The position numbers were made by a program, and so were the translations under genes. 8,612 bases of DNA, taken from NCBI GenBank assembly GCA_903922545.1, contig CAIXUE010000165.1, positions 1 through 8,612 on the forward strand. Reading direction: 5' to 3'. This DNA is from an uncultured Alphaproteobacteria bacterium. GTDB lineage: Bacteria > Pseudomonadota > Alphaproteobacteria > Micropepsales > Micropepsaceae. Below the pieces are notes generated by a model. That model saw only the letters and a list, made by a program, of their open reading frames with translations, searched no databases and had not been told where the DNA came from. Positions 1 through 5,798 of the stretch are shown here, one piece after another; the first letter of the stretch is position 1; each line of letters begins with the position of its first letter.

Positions 1-40
1 CGATATAGCCATTGGCGCCGGTGATCAGGATGGTGGTCAT
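1..40 (-). CDS. NAD(P)-dependent sugar epimerase/dehydratase, N-terminal fragment (runs off left edge)
   Basis: Reading leftward from an ATG at 38-40, the window encodes MTTILITGANGYI before it ends. This is a beta-strand followed by the start of a glycine-rich Rossmann loop (TGANGYI, the beginning of TGxxGxxG), as found at the N-terminus of extended short-chain dehydrogenases such as UDP-sugar epimerases and dehydratases. It begins only 6 nt after the stop codon of the upstream glycosyltransferase gene, with no clear Shine-Dalgarno sequence, so translational coupling is likely. The position next to two glycan-related genes fits a nucleotide-sugar enzyme. Only 13 residues are visible, so the exact family and substrate cannot be told. 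The fold assignment rests on the dinucleotide-binding motif alone. Confidence 0.7.
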   Translation of the reverse strand, partial: MTTILITGANGYI

Positions 41-46
41 GGAAAT

Positions 47-1243
47 TTATACGGGCGAAAGAAATTTGGAACGGTTTCCGCCGATGATCGAAAGCAGAAA
101 GCCGCCGAAAATATGCTGGGCGCCAATCACCAGCAGGGTGCAAGACACCAAAAGCTCGCGCACCTGGTTTGGCGAGGTAAAGGAAACCTCAACCCAGCGC
201 ATGCCCGCCCAGGTGATGCCGACCGCGCCGGCCAGAACCAGCACAAGACCGGTGATCATCACAATCTCCAGCGACCATATCCGCGCCATCCGGTTGTCGC
301 GCTTGAGCGGCAGGCGATAGCCGGAGCGTATGCCATAAACGATGCCGGCCATGCCGAACAGGAATAGCCCATGCGCCAGCACCAGGCCGGTGCAAGCCAT
401 GATCAGCCAATGGGTGCCGAAAATAAACCAGTAGCCATCCGCATTGGCCCATATCAGATCGGGCAGGCCGACGCCCAAGGACAGGATCGCCAAAATCGCG
501 GCCGGCACCAGAAACAGCCAGCCTGGCGCCAGCATCAGCATGTAGCGCAAATGCCGCCAGCCATCCCGCCAGGGCCGCAAATGCGGCGCCCGGTCGCGGC
601 GGTCTTTATAAAGCGTGATCGGCACTTCGCTGCATTTCAGATTCAGAAGCGCGGCCTTGATCACCACCTCGCTGGCGAATTCCATGCCCTCGGCGCTCAG
701 GCGCATGGCGTGGAACGCCTGTGCGGTCATGGCGCGAAGGCCGCTATGGGCATCGCTGAGGCCGGAACGGAAAAGAAGATTGAGCAAACCGCTCAGCGCC
801 GGATTGCCCAGATAACGGTTCTTGAACGGCATCGCACCGGGCATGATCCGCCCCTTCAGGCGTGTGCCCATGCAAAGATCGTCGCCGCGCGCCAGCGCTT
901 CCACCATGGGCACAGCTTCGCGAAAATCATACGAGCCGTCGGAATCGCCCATCACCAGAAAGCGGCCATGTGCGGCCGAAAAGCCTTCGATCAGCGCCCG
1001 GCCATAACCACGCTGGCCGGCCTGAACCACCCGCGCGCCCAATTCTTCGGCGATCTGCCGGCTGTTATCGGTGCTGCCGCTGTCCGCCACCACAATCTCG
1101 CCGGAAAAACCAAAGCGGCGCTGCATTTCGGTCAGCGCCTCGCGCGCCAGTCCGATGCAATAGGGCAGGGTCTTTTCTTCATCCAGGCAGGGCAGGACGA
1201 TGGAAACGTCGCAGCCTGCACCCTCAATTTTGTCCGGCGCCAT
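47..1243 (-). CDS. Family 2 glycosyltransferase with C-terminal membrane domain (polyprenyl-phosphate glycosyltransferase type)
   Basis: This 398-residue protein should transfer a sugar from a nucleotide donor, probably to a polyprenyl phosphate at the inner face of the cytoplasmic membrane. The N-terminal GT-A domain (about residues 12-235) shows the family landmarks: IVLPCLDEE at 15-23, VVADSGSTDNS at 51-61 (nucleotide binding), and the metal-binding D-S-D at 100-102 within GDSDGSYDF, followed by SGLRAM. Four hydrophobic segments follow, at roughly 245-267, 275-310, 325-348 and 363-386, so the enzyme is membrane-anchored at its C-terminus like dolichyl-phosphate-mannose/glucose-synthase relatives. 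The ATG at 1243 has a short AAAGG close upstream (1247-1251), a modest ribosome site. It lies 40 nt downstream of the membrane protein gene and 6 nt upstream of the epimerase gene, suggesting one operon. Family assignment is secure; donor sugar and acceptor are unknown. Confidence 0.9.
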   Translation of the reverse strand: MAPDKIEGAGCDVSIVLPCLDEEKTLPYCIGLAREALTEMQRRFGFSGEIVVADSGSTDNSRQIAEELGARVVQAGQRGYGRALIEGFSAAHGRFLVMGDSDGSYDFREAVPMVEALARGDDLCMGTRLKGRIMPGAMPFKNRYLGNPALSGLLNLLFRSGLSDAHSGLRAMTAQAFHAMRLSAEGMEFASEVVIKAALLNLKCSEVPITLYKDRRDRAPHLRPWRDGWRHLRYMLMLAPGWLFLVPAAILAILSLGVGLPDLIWANADGYWFIFGTHWLIMACTGLVLAHGLFLFGMAGIVYGIRSGYRLPLKRDNRMARIWSLEIVMITGLVLVLAGAVGITWAGMRWVEVSFTSPNQVRELLVSCTLLVIGAQHIFGGFLLSIIGGNRSKFLSPV

Positions 1244-1283
1244 GTGCCTTTATAGGGAATAGGGGGCGTCTGCCGCAATCGCT

Positions 1284-2774
1284 CTAGCGCGCGGGTTCTC
1301 GCGCCGCTTTAAGCGCAGCCAGGCTCATCCAGATCAGCAACGCCCCCATCAGCAGGCCGCGCAACAGGTTCCAGAGCAGGGCGTGGTCCAGGCCATGATT
1401 TTTGAGCCAGTCCCGTTCCGACGCCTGTTGGGGGGGCGGATTACGGATGCTCATGAGATATGTCAGGCGTGAAAGCCCGGTCATGGGGAAAATGTCCTGT
1501 GTGCGGGGCGCTATCGCCATTCTGGCGCTGGGCCGGAAATTTTCCGCGAGCGAAGATTTCGCCATCACCACGCGCCAGGCCAGAACACCCGGCTGCATCA
1601 GGGGGTCGGCTTCGCCCCACTGGCTGTAATCGCTTTCCCGATTGGCCCAGCGATAGACCAGGCCATTGTGGTAATCCAGCGCCGGCAAAAAAAGTAACGT
1701 GAGCAGCGGCACCGCCATCCCGATCCAGCGCCAGCGCCTGAGAAAAGATTTAAGCCCGGCAGCCACCTCGGGAAACAGCAGCATCAGGAAAGGCGGCACA
1801 TAACGCGGGCCGGCCACCGCGCCGCCGCCATGCCAGAATGAGAACAGGGAAAGAATGGCGGCCAGCACAAGGATGCCGGCCAGCTTCAGCATCAGGGCTT
1901 GCCCCGCGCCGCGATTTGCAAACAGCGTCACGCATACCAGCGGAAAGCACCAGACAATGCCAAAAGGAAAAGCGACGAAAAATTCCCCAAAATGCATCAC
2001 CGTTGCGCCAAGCGTGGGATATCCCAGCAGATAGGAATAAACCGAAACCACGCCGCCCGACCCGCCCACCAGGCGCAGGATCAAAGCCCAGACCGCAAAG
2101 AGAAATCCGGTCAAAACCAGGTAAAGCATTTTTTCACGTGGCCGCGGCAACAACAGGGCCAGCGGCAGCAAAGCCGCAAGCGCATAGGTTTTGCAAAAAA
2201 TCAAACAGGCGCTGGCGGCCAGAAGAATTGCGAAATGCACGGGCTTGCGCGCATCCGGGCTGTCCAATATCGCGGCCACCACCACCGCATAAAATATCAT
2301 CTGGCATTCCAGCACGCCGCCGCTGAAAAAACTGATCGCGGAAGAGGCGAAGAAAAAAGATCCGGCCGTCAGGCTGGCCAACGGCCAGTCATAACCCCGG
2401 CGCTTGAGGTGGCGCAGCATCACGATCACGGCGGCGAACATGAACAAGACGCTGTCCGCCACCATCCAGGCGTCATGGGCCAGGCTGCTGCGGCGCAAAG
2501 CCGGCGGCACCAGGATCTGCAGCATGCCCTGCCACAGTGCTTTTTCCAGAAACCAGAAAAAGCGATGCGCCAGCCAGGGCGCCTGTGTGTCCTGAAAAAG
2601 CGCGGCGAAATTCCCCGACCAGAGTTCGGCGGCATCCTGCACCGGCAGGCTTTCATCGCCGCCCGCAGTGCCGCGCGACAACAGCATCGCCAGGGCAAAA
2701 AGGCCCAGCCCGATCAGCCCGGCCCGCAGCCAGGTTGAGGATCGCGATTTTGCCGGAGAGGAAAGCAGTTTCAA
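1284..2774 (-). CDS. Polytopic membrane protein, GT-C glycosyltransferase-like (function unproven)
   Basis: The protein has about ten hydrophobic segments. Numbered from the start chosen here, the first is at about 15-33, followed by GGDES with an acidic pair D40-E41 just outside the first helix, the place where GT-C transferases of the ArnT/PMT kind carry their catalytic carboxylate. Further on comes GPRYVPP (322-328), a motif I associate with large GT-39-like membrane proteins. A soluble stretch at about 370-450 precedes a last helix and a basic end. Such proteins use polyprenyl-phosphate sugars on the outer membrane face, which would match the GT2 gene 40 nt downstream. The frame stays open to an ATG at 2960, but the extra 62 residues look non-coding (Pro, Gly, Ser and Arg rich, no hydrophobic pattern) and contain a strong hairpin. 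I therefore favour TTG at 2774, or CTG at 2768, which has AAAGG at a good distance. The start is uncertain; 496 residues from 2774. The transferase role is an inference. Confidence 0.7.
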   Translation of the reverse strand: MKLLSSPAKSRSSTWLRAGLIGLGLFALAMLLSRGTAGGDESLPVQDAAELWSGNFAALFQDTQAPWLAHRFFWFLEKALWQGMLQILVPPALRRSSLAHDAWMVADSVLFMFAAVIVMLRHLKRRGYDWPLASLTAGSFFFASSAISFFSGGVLECQMIFYAVVVAAILDSPDARKPVHFAILLAASACLIFCKTYALAALLPLALLLPRPREKMLYLVLTGFLFAVWALILRLVGGSGGVVSVYSYLLGYPTLGATVMHFGEFFVAFPFGIVWCFPLVCVTLFANRGAGQALMLKLAGILVLAAILSLFSFWHGGGAVAGPRYVPPFLMLLFPEVAAGLKSFLRRWRWIGMAVPLLTLLFLPALDYHNGLVYRWANRESDYSQWGEADPLMQPGVLAWRVVMAKSSLAENFRPSARMAIAPRTQDIFPMTGLSRLTYLMSIRNPPPQQASERDWLKNHGLDHALLWNLLRGLLMGALLIWMSLAALKAAREPAR

Positions 2775-2790
2775 GCCTTTGAACTGTGGC

Positions 2791-2824
2791 GCCCGGCGCC
2801 CGGAATGGGGATCCGGGCCCGGGC
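2791..2824. repeat. GC-rich inverted repeat (hairpin) upstream of the membrane protein gene
   Basis: The left arm GCCCGGCGCCCGG (2791-2803) pairs with CCGGGCCCGGGC (2813-2824) across a 9-nt loop. This gives a 12-bp stem of G-C pairs only, with a single bulged base. No T-run follows on either strand, so it is not a classical terminator. It sits 17 nt upstream of the favoured TTG start of the leftward membrane protein gene and about 190 nt upstream of the rightward hydrolase gene. It may be a leader structure or a protein-binding palindrome, and it argues that this stretch is not coding. Confidence 0.6.
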
Positions 2825-2850
2825 ACCGTGAATTGCCATGCGCCGGATAC

Positions 2851-2879
2851 TTTATGCTGTGGCCGGCGCTTTGGAACAA
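2851..2879 (-). promoter_or_regulatory. Possible sigma-70-like promoter for the leftward glycan genes
   Basis: On the minus strand TTGTTC (2874-2879) is followed after exactly 17 nt by CATAAA (2851-2856), a weak -35 and a four-of-six -10 match. Transcription would start near 2844, leaving a leader of about 70 nt that contains the GC-rich hairpin and ends at the TTG/CTG starts at 2774/2768. Such matches occur by chance, so this is only a suggestion. I found no convincing promoter for the rightward hydrolase gene in the same 236-nt intergenic stretch (2775-3010). Confidence 0.2.
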
Positions 2880-2999
2880 GGCGGCGCCAGCCTGCACACC
2901 GGCGGGCGGCTCATTGATTTTGTTCTGGAATTTCCGCTTTTTCCCGAATCTGGATGGCAAACCGGCTATGGGCTATCGTGCCGGCCGCCAAAAAATATC

Positions 3000-3004
3000 G
3001 GGAG
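3000..3004 (+). promoter_or_regulatory. Ribosome binding site deciding the hydrolase start
   Basis: GGGAG lies 6 nt before the ATG at 3011. The frame also contains an upstream ATG at 2954, but that one has no such site and would place a 19-residue extension in front of the Tat signal peptide. The site therefore supports the start at 3011. Confidence 0.75.
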
Positions 3005-3010
3005 ACATTC

Positions 3011-3901
3011 ATGGACAAGCAGGACGAAAACAACAAGGACGGCGACGCGCAGGTCAGCCGCCGCGATTTCACGGCTTTGTCGGTGGCGGCGGGCCTGGCC
3101 GCCAGCGCCGGTTCAGCCCATGCGGCTCTCGCGCTCACCGAAAGCGATGTGACCATCAAGACACCCGATGGCATTTGCGATGCGGCTTTCATTCGTCCCG
3201 CCACCGGCTCTTATCCGGGCGTGCTGATCTGGACCGATATTTTCGGCCTGCGCCCCAGCTTCCGCGCCATGGGCCGGCGGCTGGCGGCGGAAGGTTATTC
3301 CGTGCTGATCCCCAATCCTTTTTATCGCATCGCCAAATCGCCGGTGGTGGAAGATGCCAGCACCTTTGATTTCAACGATCCGGCCAGCCGGGCGAAGACC
3401 GCCGCCTGGACCGGGCCGATCAACCAGCCGGGCGCCATTGAACGGGACGCCGCCGCGCATATCGCGTTCCTGGATGCGCAAAAAGAAGTGAACAAGGCCA
3501 AAAAGATCGGCACCCAGGGTTACTGCATGGGTGGCCCCTTGGTGTTCAAGACCGCGGCCAGCCAATCGGCCCGCGTTGGCGCCGGCGCCACCTTCCATGG
3601 TGGTGGGCTTGTCACCGACACGCCCACCAGCCCGCATCTGCTGATCCCAAAAATGAAGTCGCACATGTATATCGCCATCGCCGCCAGCGACGACACCAAG
3701 CAGCCCGATGCCAAGGACAAGCTGAAGGCTGCTTTCACCGCCGCCCATGTGCCCGCTGAAGTCACGGTCTATCAGGGCATGATCCATGGCTGGACGGTCC
3801 CGGACATGCCCAAACAGGACGGCAAGCCGATCTACAACAAGGCGGAAGCCGACCGCGCCTGGACCAATCTTCTGGCGCTTTATAAAGCCAATCTTGTCTG
3901 A
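3011..3901 (+). CDS. Tat-exported dienelactone hydrolase family protein (alpha/beta hydrolase)
   Basis: This 296-residue alpha/beta hydrolase carries an N-terminal twin-arginine signal: SRRDF at 16-20, then a hydrophobic stretch ending in AHA (36-38), so it should be folded in the cytoplasm and exported to the periplasm. The mature part follows the dienelactone hydrolase plan: a DIFGL motif at 76-80, the nucleophile elbow GYCMGG with Cys172, an acidic residue at Asp227 or Asp228, and His259 in HGW, making a Cys-Asp-His triad. In chlorocatechol-pathway enzymes the first motif has Glu (EIFG) and an Arg follows four residues after the catalytic His; here these are Asp76 and Val263, so classical dienelactone is an unlikely substrate. 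No catechol-pathway genes lie nearby. A small membrane protein gene follows 84 nt downstream, possibly co-transcribed. Fold and export are well supported; the substrate is unknown. Confidence 0.9.
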   Translation: MDKQDENNKDGDAQVSRRDFTALSVAAGLAASAGSAHAALALTESDVTIKTPDGICDAAFIRPATGSYPGVLIWTDIFGLRPSFRAMGRRLAAEGYSVLIPNPFYRIAKSPVVEDASTFDFNDPASRAKTAAWTGPINQPGAIERDAAAHIAFLDAQKEVNKAKKIGTQGYCMGGPLVFKTAASQSARVGAGATFHGGGLVTDTPTSPHLLIPKMKSHMYIAIAASDDTKQPDAKDKLKAAFTAAHVPAEVTVYQGMIHGWTVPDMPKQDGKPIYNKAEADRAWTNLLALYKANLV

Positions 3902-3915
3902 GGTTTGACCTTCCC

Positions 3916-3941
3916 GTGCGGGTTCCATCGGGAACCCGCAC
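3916..3941 (+). terminator. Perfect 11-bp hairpin after the hydrolase gene (terminator-like, no T-run)
   Basis: GTGCGGGTTCC (3916-3926) and GGAACCCGCAC (3931-3941) form a perfect 11-bp stem with an ATCG loop, starting 14 nt after the hydrolase stop codon. No run of T follows, so factor-independent termination would be inefficient. It may instead be a 3'-end stabilising structure, a partial attenuator before the small membrane protein gene, or a bidirectional element. Confidence 0.6.
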
Positions 3942-3961
3942 ATGGGTAGCGGCGTTCCTGC

Positions 3962-3979
3962 CCTGTATTCCCGTACAGG
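3962..3979 (+). promoter_or_regulatory. Small dyad covering the ribosome binding site of the mini membrane protein gene
   Basis: CCTGTA (3962-3967) and TACAGG (3974-3979) are perfect inverted arms around a 6-nt loop. The right arm contains the AGG of the AGGTGA ribosome site that serves the ATG at 3986. In RNA the hairpin would partly hide that site. The stem is short, so its stability in the cell is uncertain. Confidence 0.4.
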
Positions 3980-3985
3980 TGATAA

Positions 3986-4186
3986 ATGCCGCTACTTTAT
4001 ATTGTTGGTTTGCTGATTGTGGTGGGCGTGCTGCTCTGGCTGGTCAACACCTACATCCCCATGGATCCGAAGATCAAAGGCATCCTCAATGCCGTGGTGG
4101 TGATCGCAGTGGTGGTCTATCTGCTTCAGGTGTTTGGTCTTATGAGCACCCTGGAAGGCATCCGGGTCGGTCACCCGATCTCCTAG
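3986..4186 (+). CDS. Thivi_2564-family small membrane protein
   Basis: This is a 66-residue protein with two hydrophobic helices, at about 3-21 and 33-53. A short polar hinge between them carries NTYIPMDPKIKGILN (21-35). The order MPLL-hydrophobic-WLVNxYIPMD-KIKxILN-hydrophobic-LLxVFG matches the Thivi_2564 family of tiny bacterial inner-membrane proteins as I know it; their function has not been established. The start is fixed by an AGGTGA site 6 nt upstream and by the stop codons immediately before the ATG. It is probably expressed with the upstream hydrolase gene or from its own promoter; the two dyads in the gap leave this open. Its stop codon lies only 4 nt from the end of the convergent outer-membrane protein gene. 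Family call fairly sure; role unknown. Confidence 0.85.
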   Translation: MPLLYIVGLLIVVGVLLWLVNTYIPMDPKIKGILNAVVVIAVVVYLLQVFGLMSTLEGIRVGHPIS

Positions 4187-4190
4187 GCGG

Positions 4191-4931
4191 TCAATTCGTC
4201 CACTTCAGCGCCAGGTTATAAGAGAACTGGTCGGATTCCCGCGCATTGACGATGCCCGTGTTGACCGATCCCACCAGGTGCCAATTCTCGTCAAAATCGA
4301 ACAGCGCGGCCAGACCGACCGCCGTGCTGGGGTGGCTGTCGAAAGCGTCCTTGCCCTGGCCGAACAGTTCAACACCCAGGACCAGATTGTCCGCCACCTG
4401 GTTCTGCAACGCGATGCCGTAATTGGCGAAGTCGCGATTGCCCGGTCCCGGATTGTTGGTGTAGCCGCCGCCGCCAAATACGGTCCAGGCGCCAAAAGTT
4501 TTCTGCATCCAGATGGGCAAAAGCTCGGTCACCGGCGCTCCCGCATTGGCCGGGCCCACCGGAATGCTGACCGATGGAAAGAACGCCACTTGCGGCATCC
4601 AGCCATCCTCATCTTCCTGGATGAAGCGGTATTTGACGCCTACGCCCAGGGGCGCCCACACCACGCCCATGCCCAGCGGCCCCGGATTGGGATTGAGCGG
4701 AAAAGACGCGGTGAGCTGGGTGTTTTCAAACGCGCCATAATTCAGCTCAACGCCCGCGGCCGGAACAATCTTCTGATCGGCGGTACGCACGCCTTCGGTG
4801 AAAAGATAATTCTCCCAATGGCCGGTTTCGGTCGGTTCGGGATCGTCGGTGATATAGGGCGGCCCCGCCAAAGCTGGCGAAGTCAGAACAAACAGCGCGG
4901 CCAGGCCCAGAGCGGGAAATTTAAAGGACAT
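4191..4931 (-). CDS. Outer-membrane beta-barrel protein, transporter-like (Phenol_MetA_deg-like)
   Basis: The 246-residue product starts with a signal peptide (MSFKFPALGLAALFVLTSPALA, split after residue 22). The mature N-terminus reads GPPYITDDPEPTETGHWE, a signature I know from small exported beta-barrel proteins annotated as transporters related to the Phenol_MetA_deg family. The rest alternates amphipathic strands with Gly/Asn/Pro turns, as in an outer-membrane barrel of about ten or more strands. The last residues are LALKWTN, lacking the C-terminal aromatic residue common in barrels. The frame is open to 5024, but the extra 31 residues overlap the upstream gene and would bury the signal peptide, so I chose ATG at 4931. 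That start lies 13 nt after the DUF347 gene stop with only a weak ribosome site, implying coupling. It is the last gene of the propeller-DUF347-barrel set. The specific cargo is unknown. Confidence 0.8.
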   Translation of the reverse strand: MSFKFPALGLAALFVLTSPALAGPPYITDDPEPTETGHWENYLFTEGVRTADQKIVPAAGVELNYGAFENTQLTASFPLNPNPGPLGMGVVWAPLGVGVKYRFIQEDEDGWMPQVAFFPSVSIPVGPANAGAPVTELLPIWMQKTFGAWTVFGGGGYTNNPGPGNRDFANYGIALQNQVADNLVLGVELFGQGKDAFDSHPSTAVGLAALFDFDENWHLVGSVNTGIVNARESDQFSYNLALKWTN

Positions 4932-4944
4932 CGATCGAATCTGC

Positions 4945-5754
4945 TTACGCCTTGGCTGGGCTCGCAGCATGCGATCCAGCCCGCTGCGGCAAGACAAGAA
5001 TACAAACAATAATCGCGACAGCAATGATCGCAGACGCCAGGGGGCGGCTGATATTCAGGCCGCCGTCAGAAACCGGTTTGTCCAGCAAATCGCCTGCCGT
5101 GGCGCCGAAGGGCCGTGTCAGAATGAAGGCCATCCAGAACAGCAGCACATGCGAGATTTTGCTGAAGAAATAGGCCGCCGCGATCAGGGCGAGGGCGGCG
5201 GCGAACACCAGCACGCCATCGCCATAGCCCAGTCCGCCGGTATCCGCGGCCCAATCGCCCAGCGCCGTACCCAGGGTCTGGGAGAAAGTGATGGTGATCC
5301 AGTAAAAGGCCTCCACCCTGGGGCTGTTGACGGTATCGACCGAAACCGTGCCTTCCGACCAGTACCACGCCCCCAGCGACGCCAGAACACAGGCGAACAG
5401 AACCGTCGAACCGCCTGTGTAACCGATGCCCAACGAACGGTCGAAGAAATCGGCCATGGTCGTGCCCGCGGTGGTCGAAGCCACAATGGTCGCCCAATAC
5501 AGGAAGGGATGAAATTTCTTGGCCATGGTCTGCCAGACCACCATCACCAGCAGGGCGGCCAGAAAGATGCCGGTGCCGATCAGATAGCCGTTCGGGTTGG
5601 CATTGTCGGTGGTTTCTCCAAGCCAGGTCATGGTGACGGTATCGCCGCCGGTTTCCCCAAGGGTGGTGGCCAGAATCTTGATGATCCAGAAACCCAGGGT
5701 GATGGCCGGGACTTTGCTCATCACCCGGTCGCGCATCGTGGTGCTGTCGGTCAT
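4945..5754 (-). CDS. DUF347/COG4705 four-repeat inner-membrane protein
   Basis: This 269-residue polytopic protein is of the COG4705 type, built of four DUF347 repeats, each with about two helices. The repeats are plain to see: Trp23, Trp87, Trp152 and Trp207 are each followed at exactly +10 by Gly (33, 97, 162, 217) and at +15 by Asp (38, 102, 167, 222). The cores read TTLGETGGD, TTAGTTMAD, QTLGTALGD and RPFGATAGD. Further acidic residues (Glu34, Asp105, Asp171, Asp225) lie beside them. Polar and acidic residues at equivalent positions in a fourfold membrane protein suggest a transport or ion-binding role, but no function is established for the family. The ATG at 5754 has a weak GGA site and lies 29 nt after the propeller gene. 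The barrel gene follows 13 nt later, so all three are probably one operon. Confidence 0.88.
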   Translation of the reverse strand: MTDSTTMRDRVMSKVPAITLGFWIIKILATTLGETGGDTVTMTWLGETTDNANPNGYLIGTGIFLAALLVMVVWQTMAKKFHPFLYWATIVASTTAGTTMADFFDRSLGIGYTGGSTVLFACVLASLGAWYWSEGTVSVDTVNSPRVEAFYWITITFSQTLGTALGDWAADTGGLGYGDGVLVFAAALALIAAAYFFSKISHVLLFWMAFILTRPFGATAGDLLDKPVSDGGLNISRPLASAIIAVAIIVCILVLPQRAGSHAASPAKA

Positions 5755-5766
5755 GGTTTTTTCCGA

Positions 5767-5798
5767 ATTATTTTGGGTCCAGATTATTTGGGGTCCAG
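5767..5798. repeat. Tandem duplication of a 16-bp unit across the propeller gene stop codon
   Basis: Two abutting 16-bp copies, 5767-5782 (ATTATTTTGGGTCCAG) and 5783-5798 (ATTATTTGGGGTCCAG), differ at a single base. On the coding strand each reads CTGGACCC-AA-ATAAT, that is Leu-Asp-Pro-Lys-stop. The copy at 5783-5798 provides the real end of the propeller protein; the other copy, shifted out of frame by its 16-bp length, makes up more than half of the 29-nt spacer before the DUF347 gene. Confidence 0.9.

Noticed and set aside
371..1255. Long plus-strand open frame opposite the GT2 gene
   Set aside because: The product is rich in His, Gln, Arg and Ala with no domain or membrane pattern, and it mirrors a well-supported gene. 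Long antisense frames are expected in GC-rich DNA.
2847..2866. Lac-promoter-like string (ACTTTATGCT) on the plus strand
   Set aside because: Resemblance covers about ten bases only, and no -35/-10 pair with proper spacing results on that strand.
2954..2956. ATG at 2954 as start of the hydrolase
   Set aside because: No ribosome site and it would add 19 residues before the Tat signal; ATG at 3011 has GGGAG at 6 nt.
3113..3943. Minus-strand frame opposite the hydrolase gene
   Set aside because: Low-complexity Gly/Arg/His composition, no ribosome site, and it lies fully over a recognisable enzyme.
4932..5024. N-terminal extension of the barrel protein to an ATG at 5024
   Set aside because: It overlaps the DUF347 gene by 80 nt, is basic and unlike an export signal, and would precede a complete signal peptide starting at 4931.
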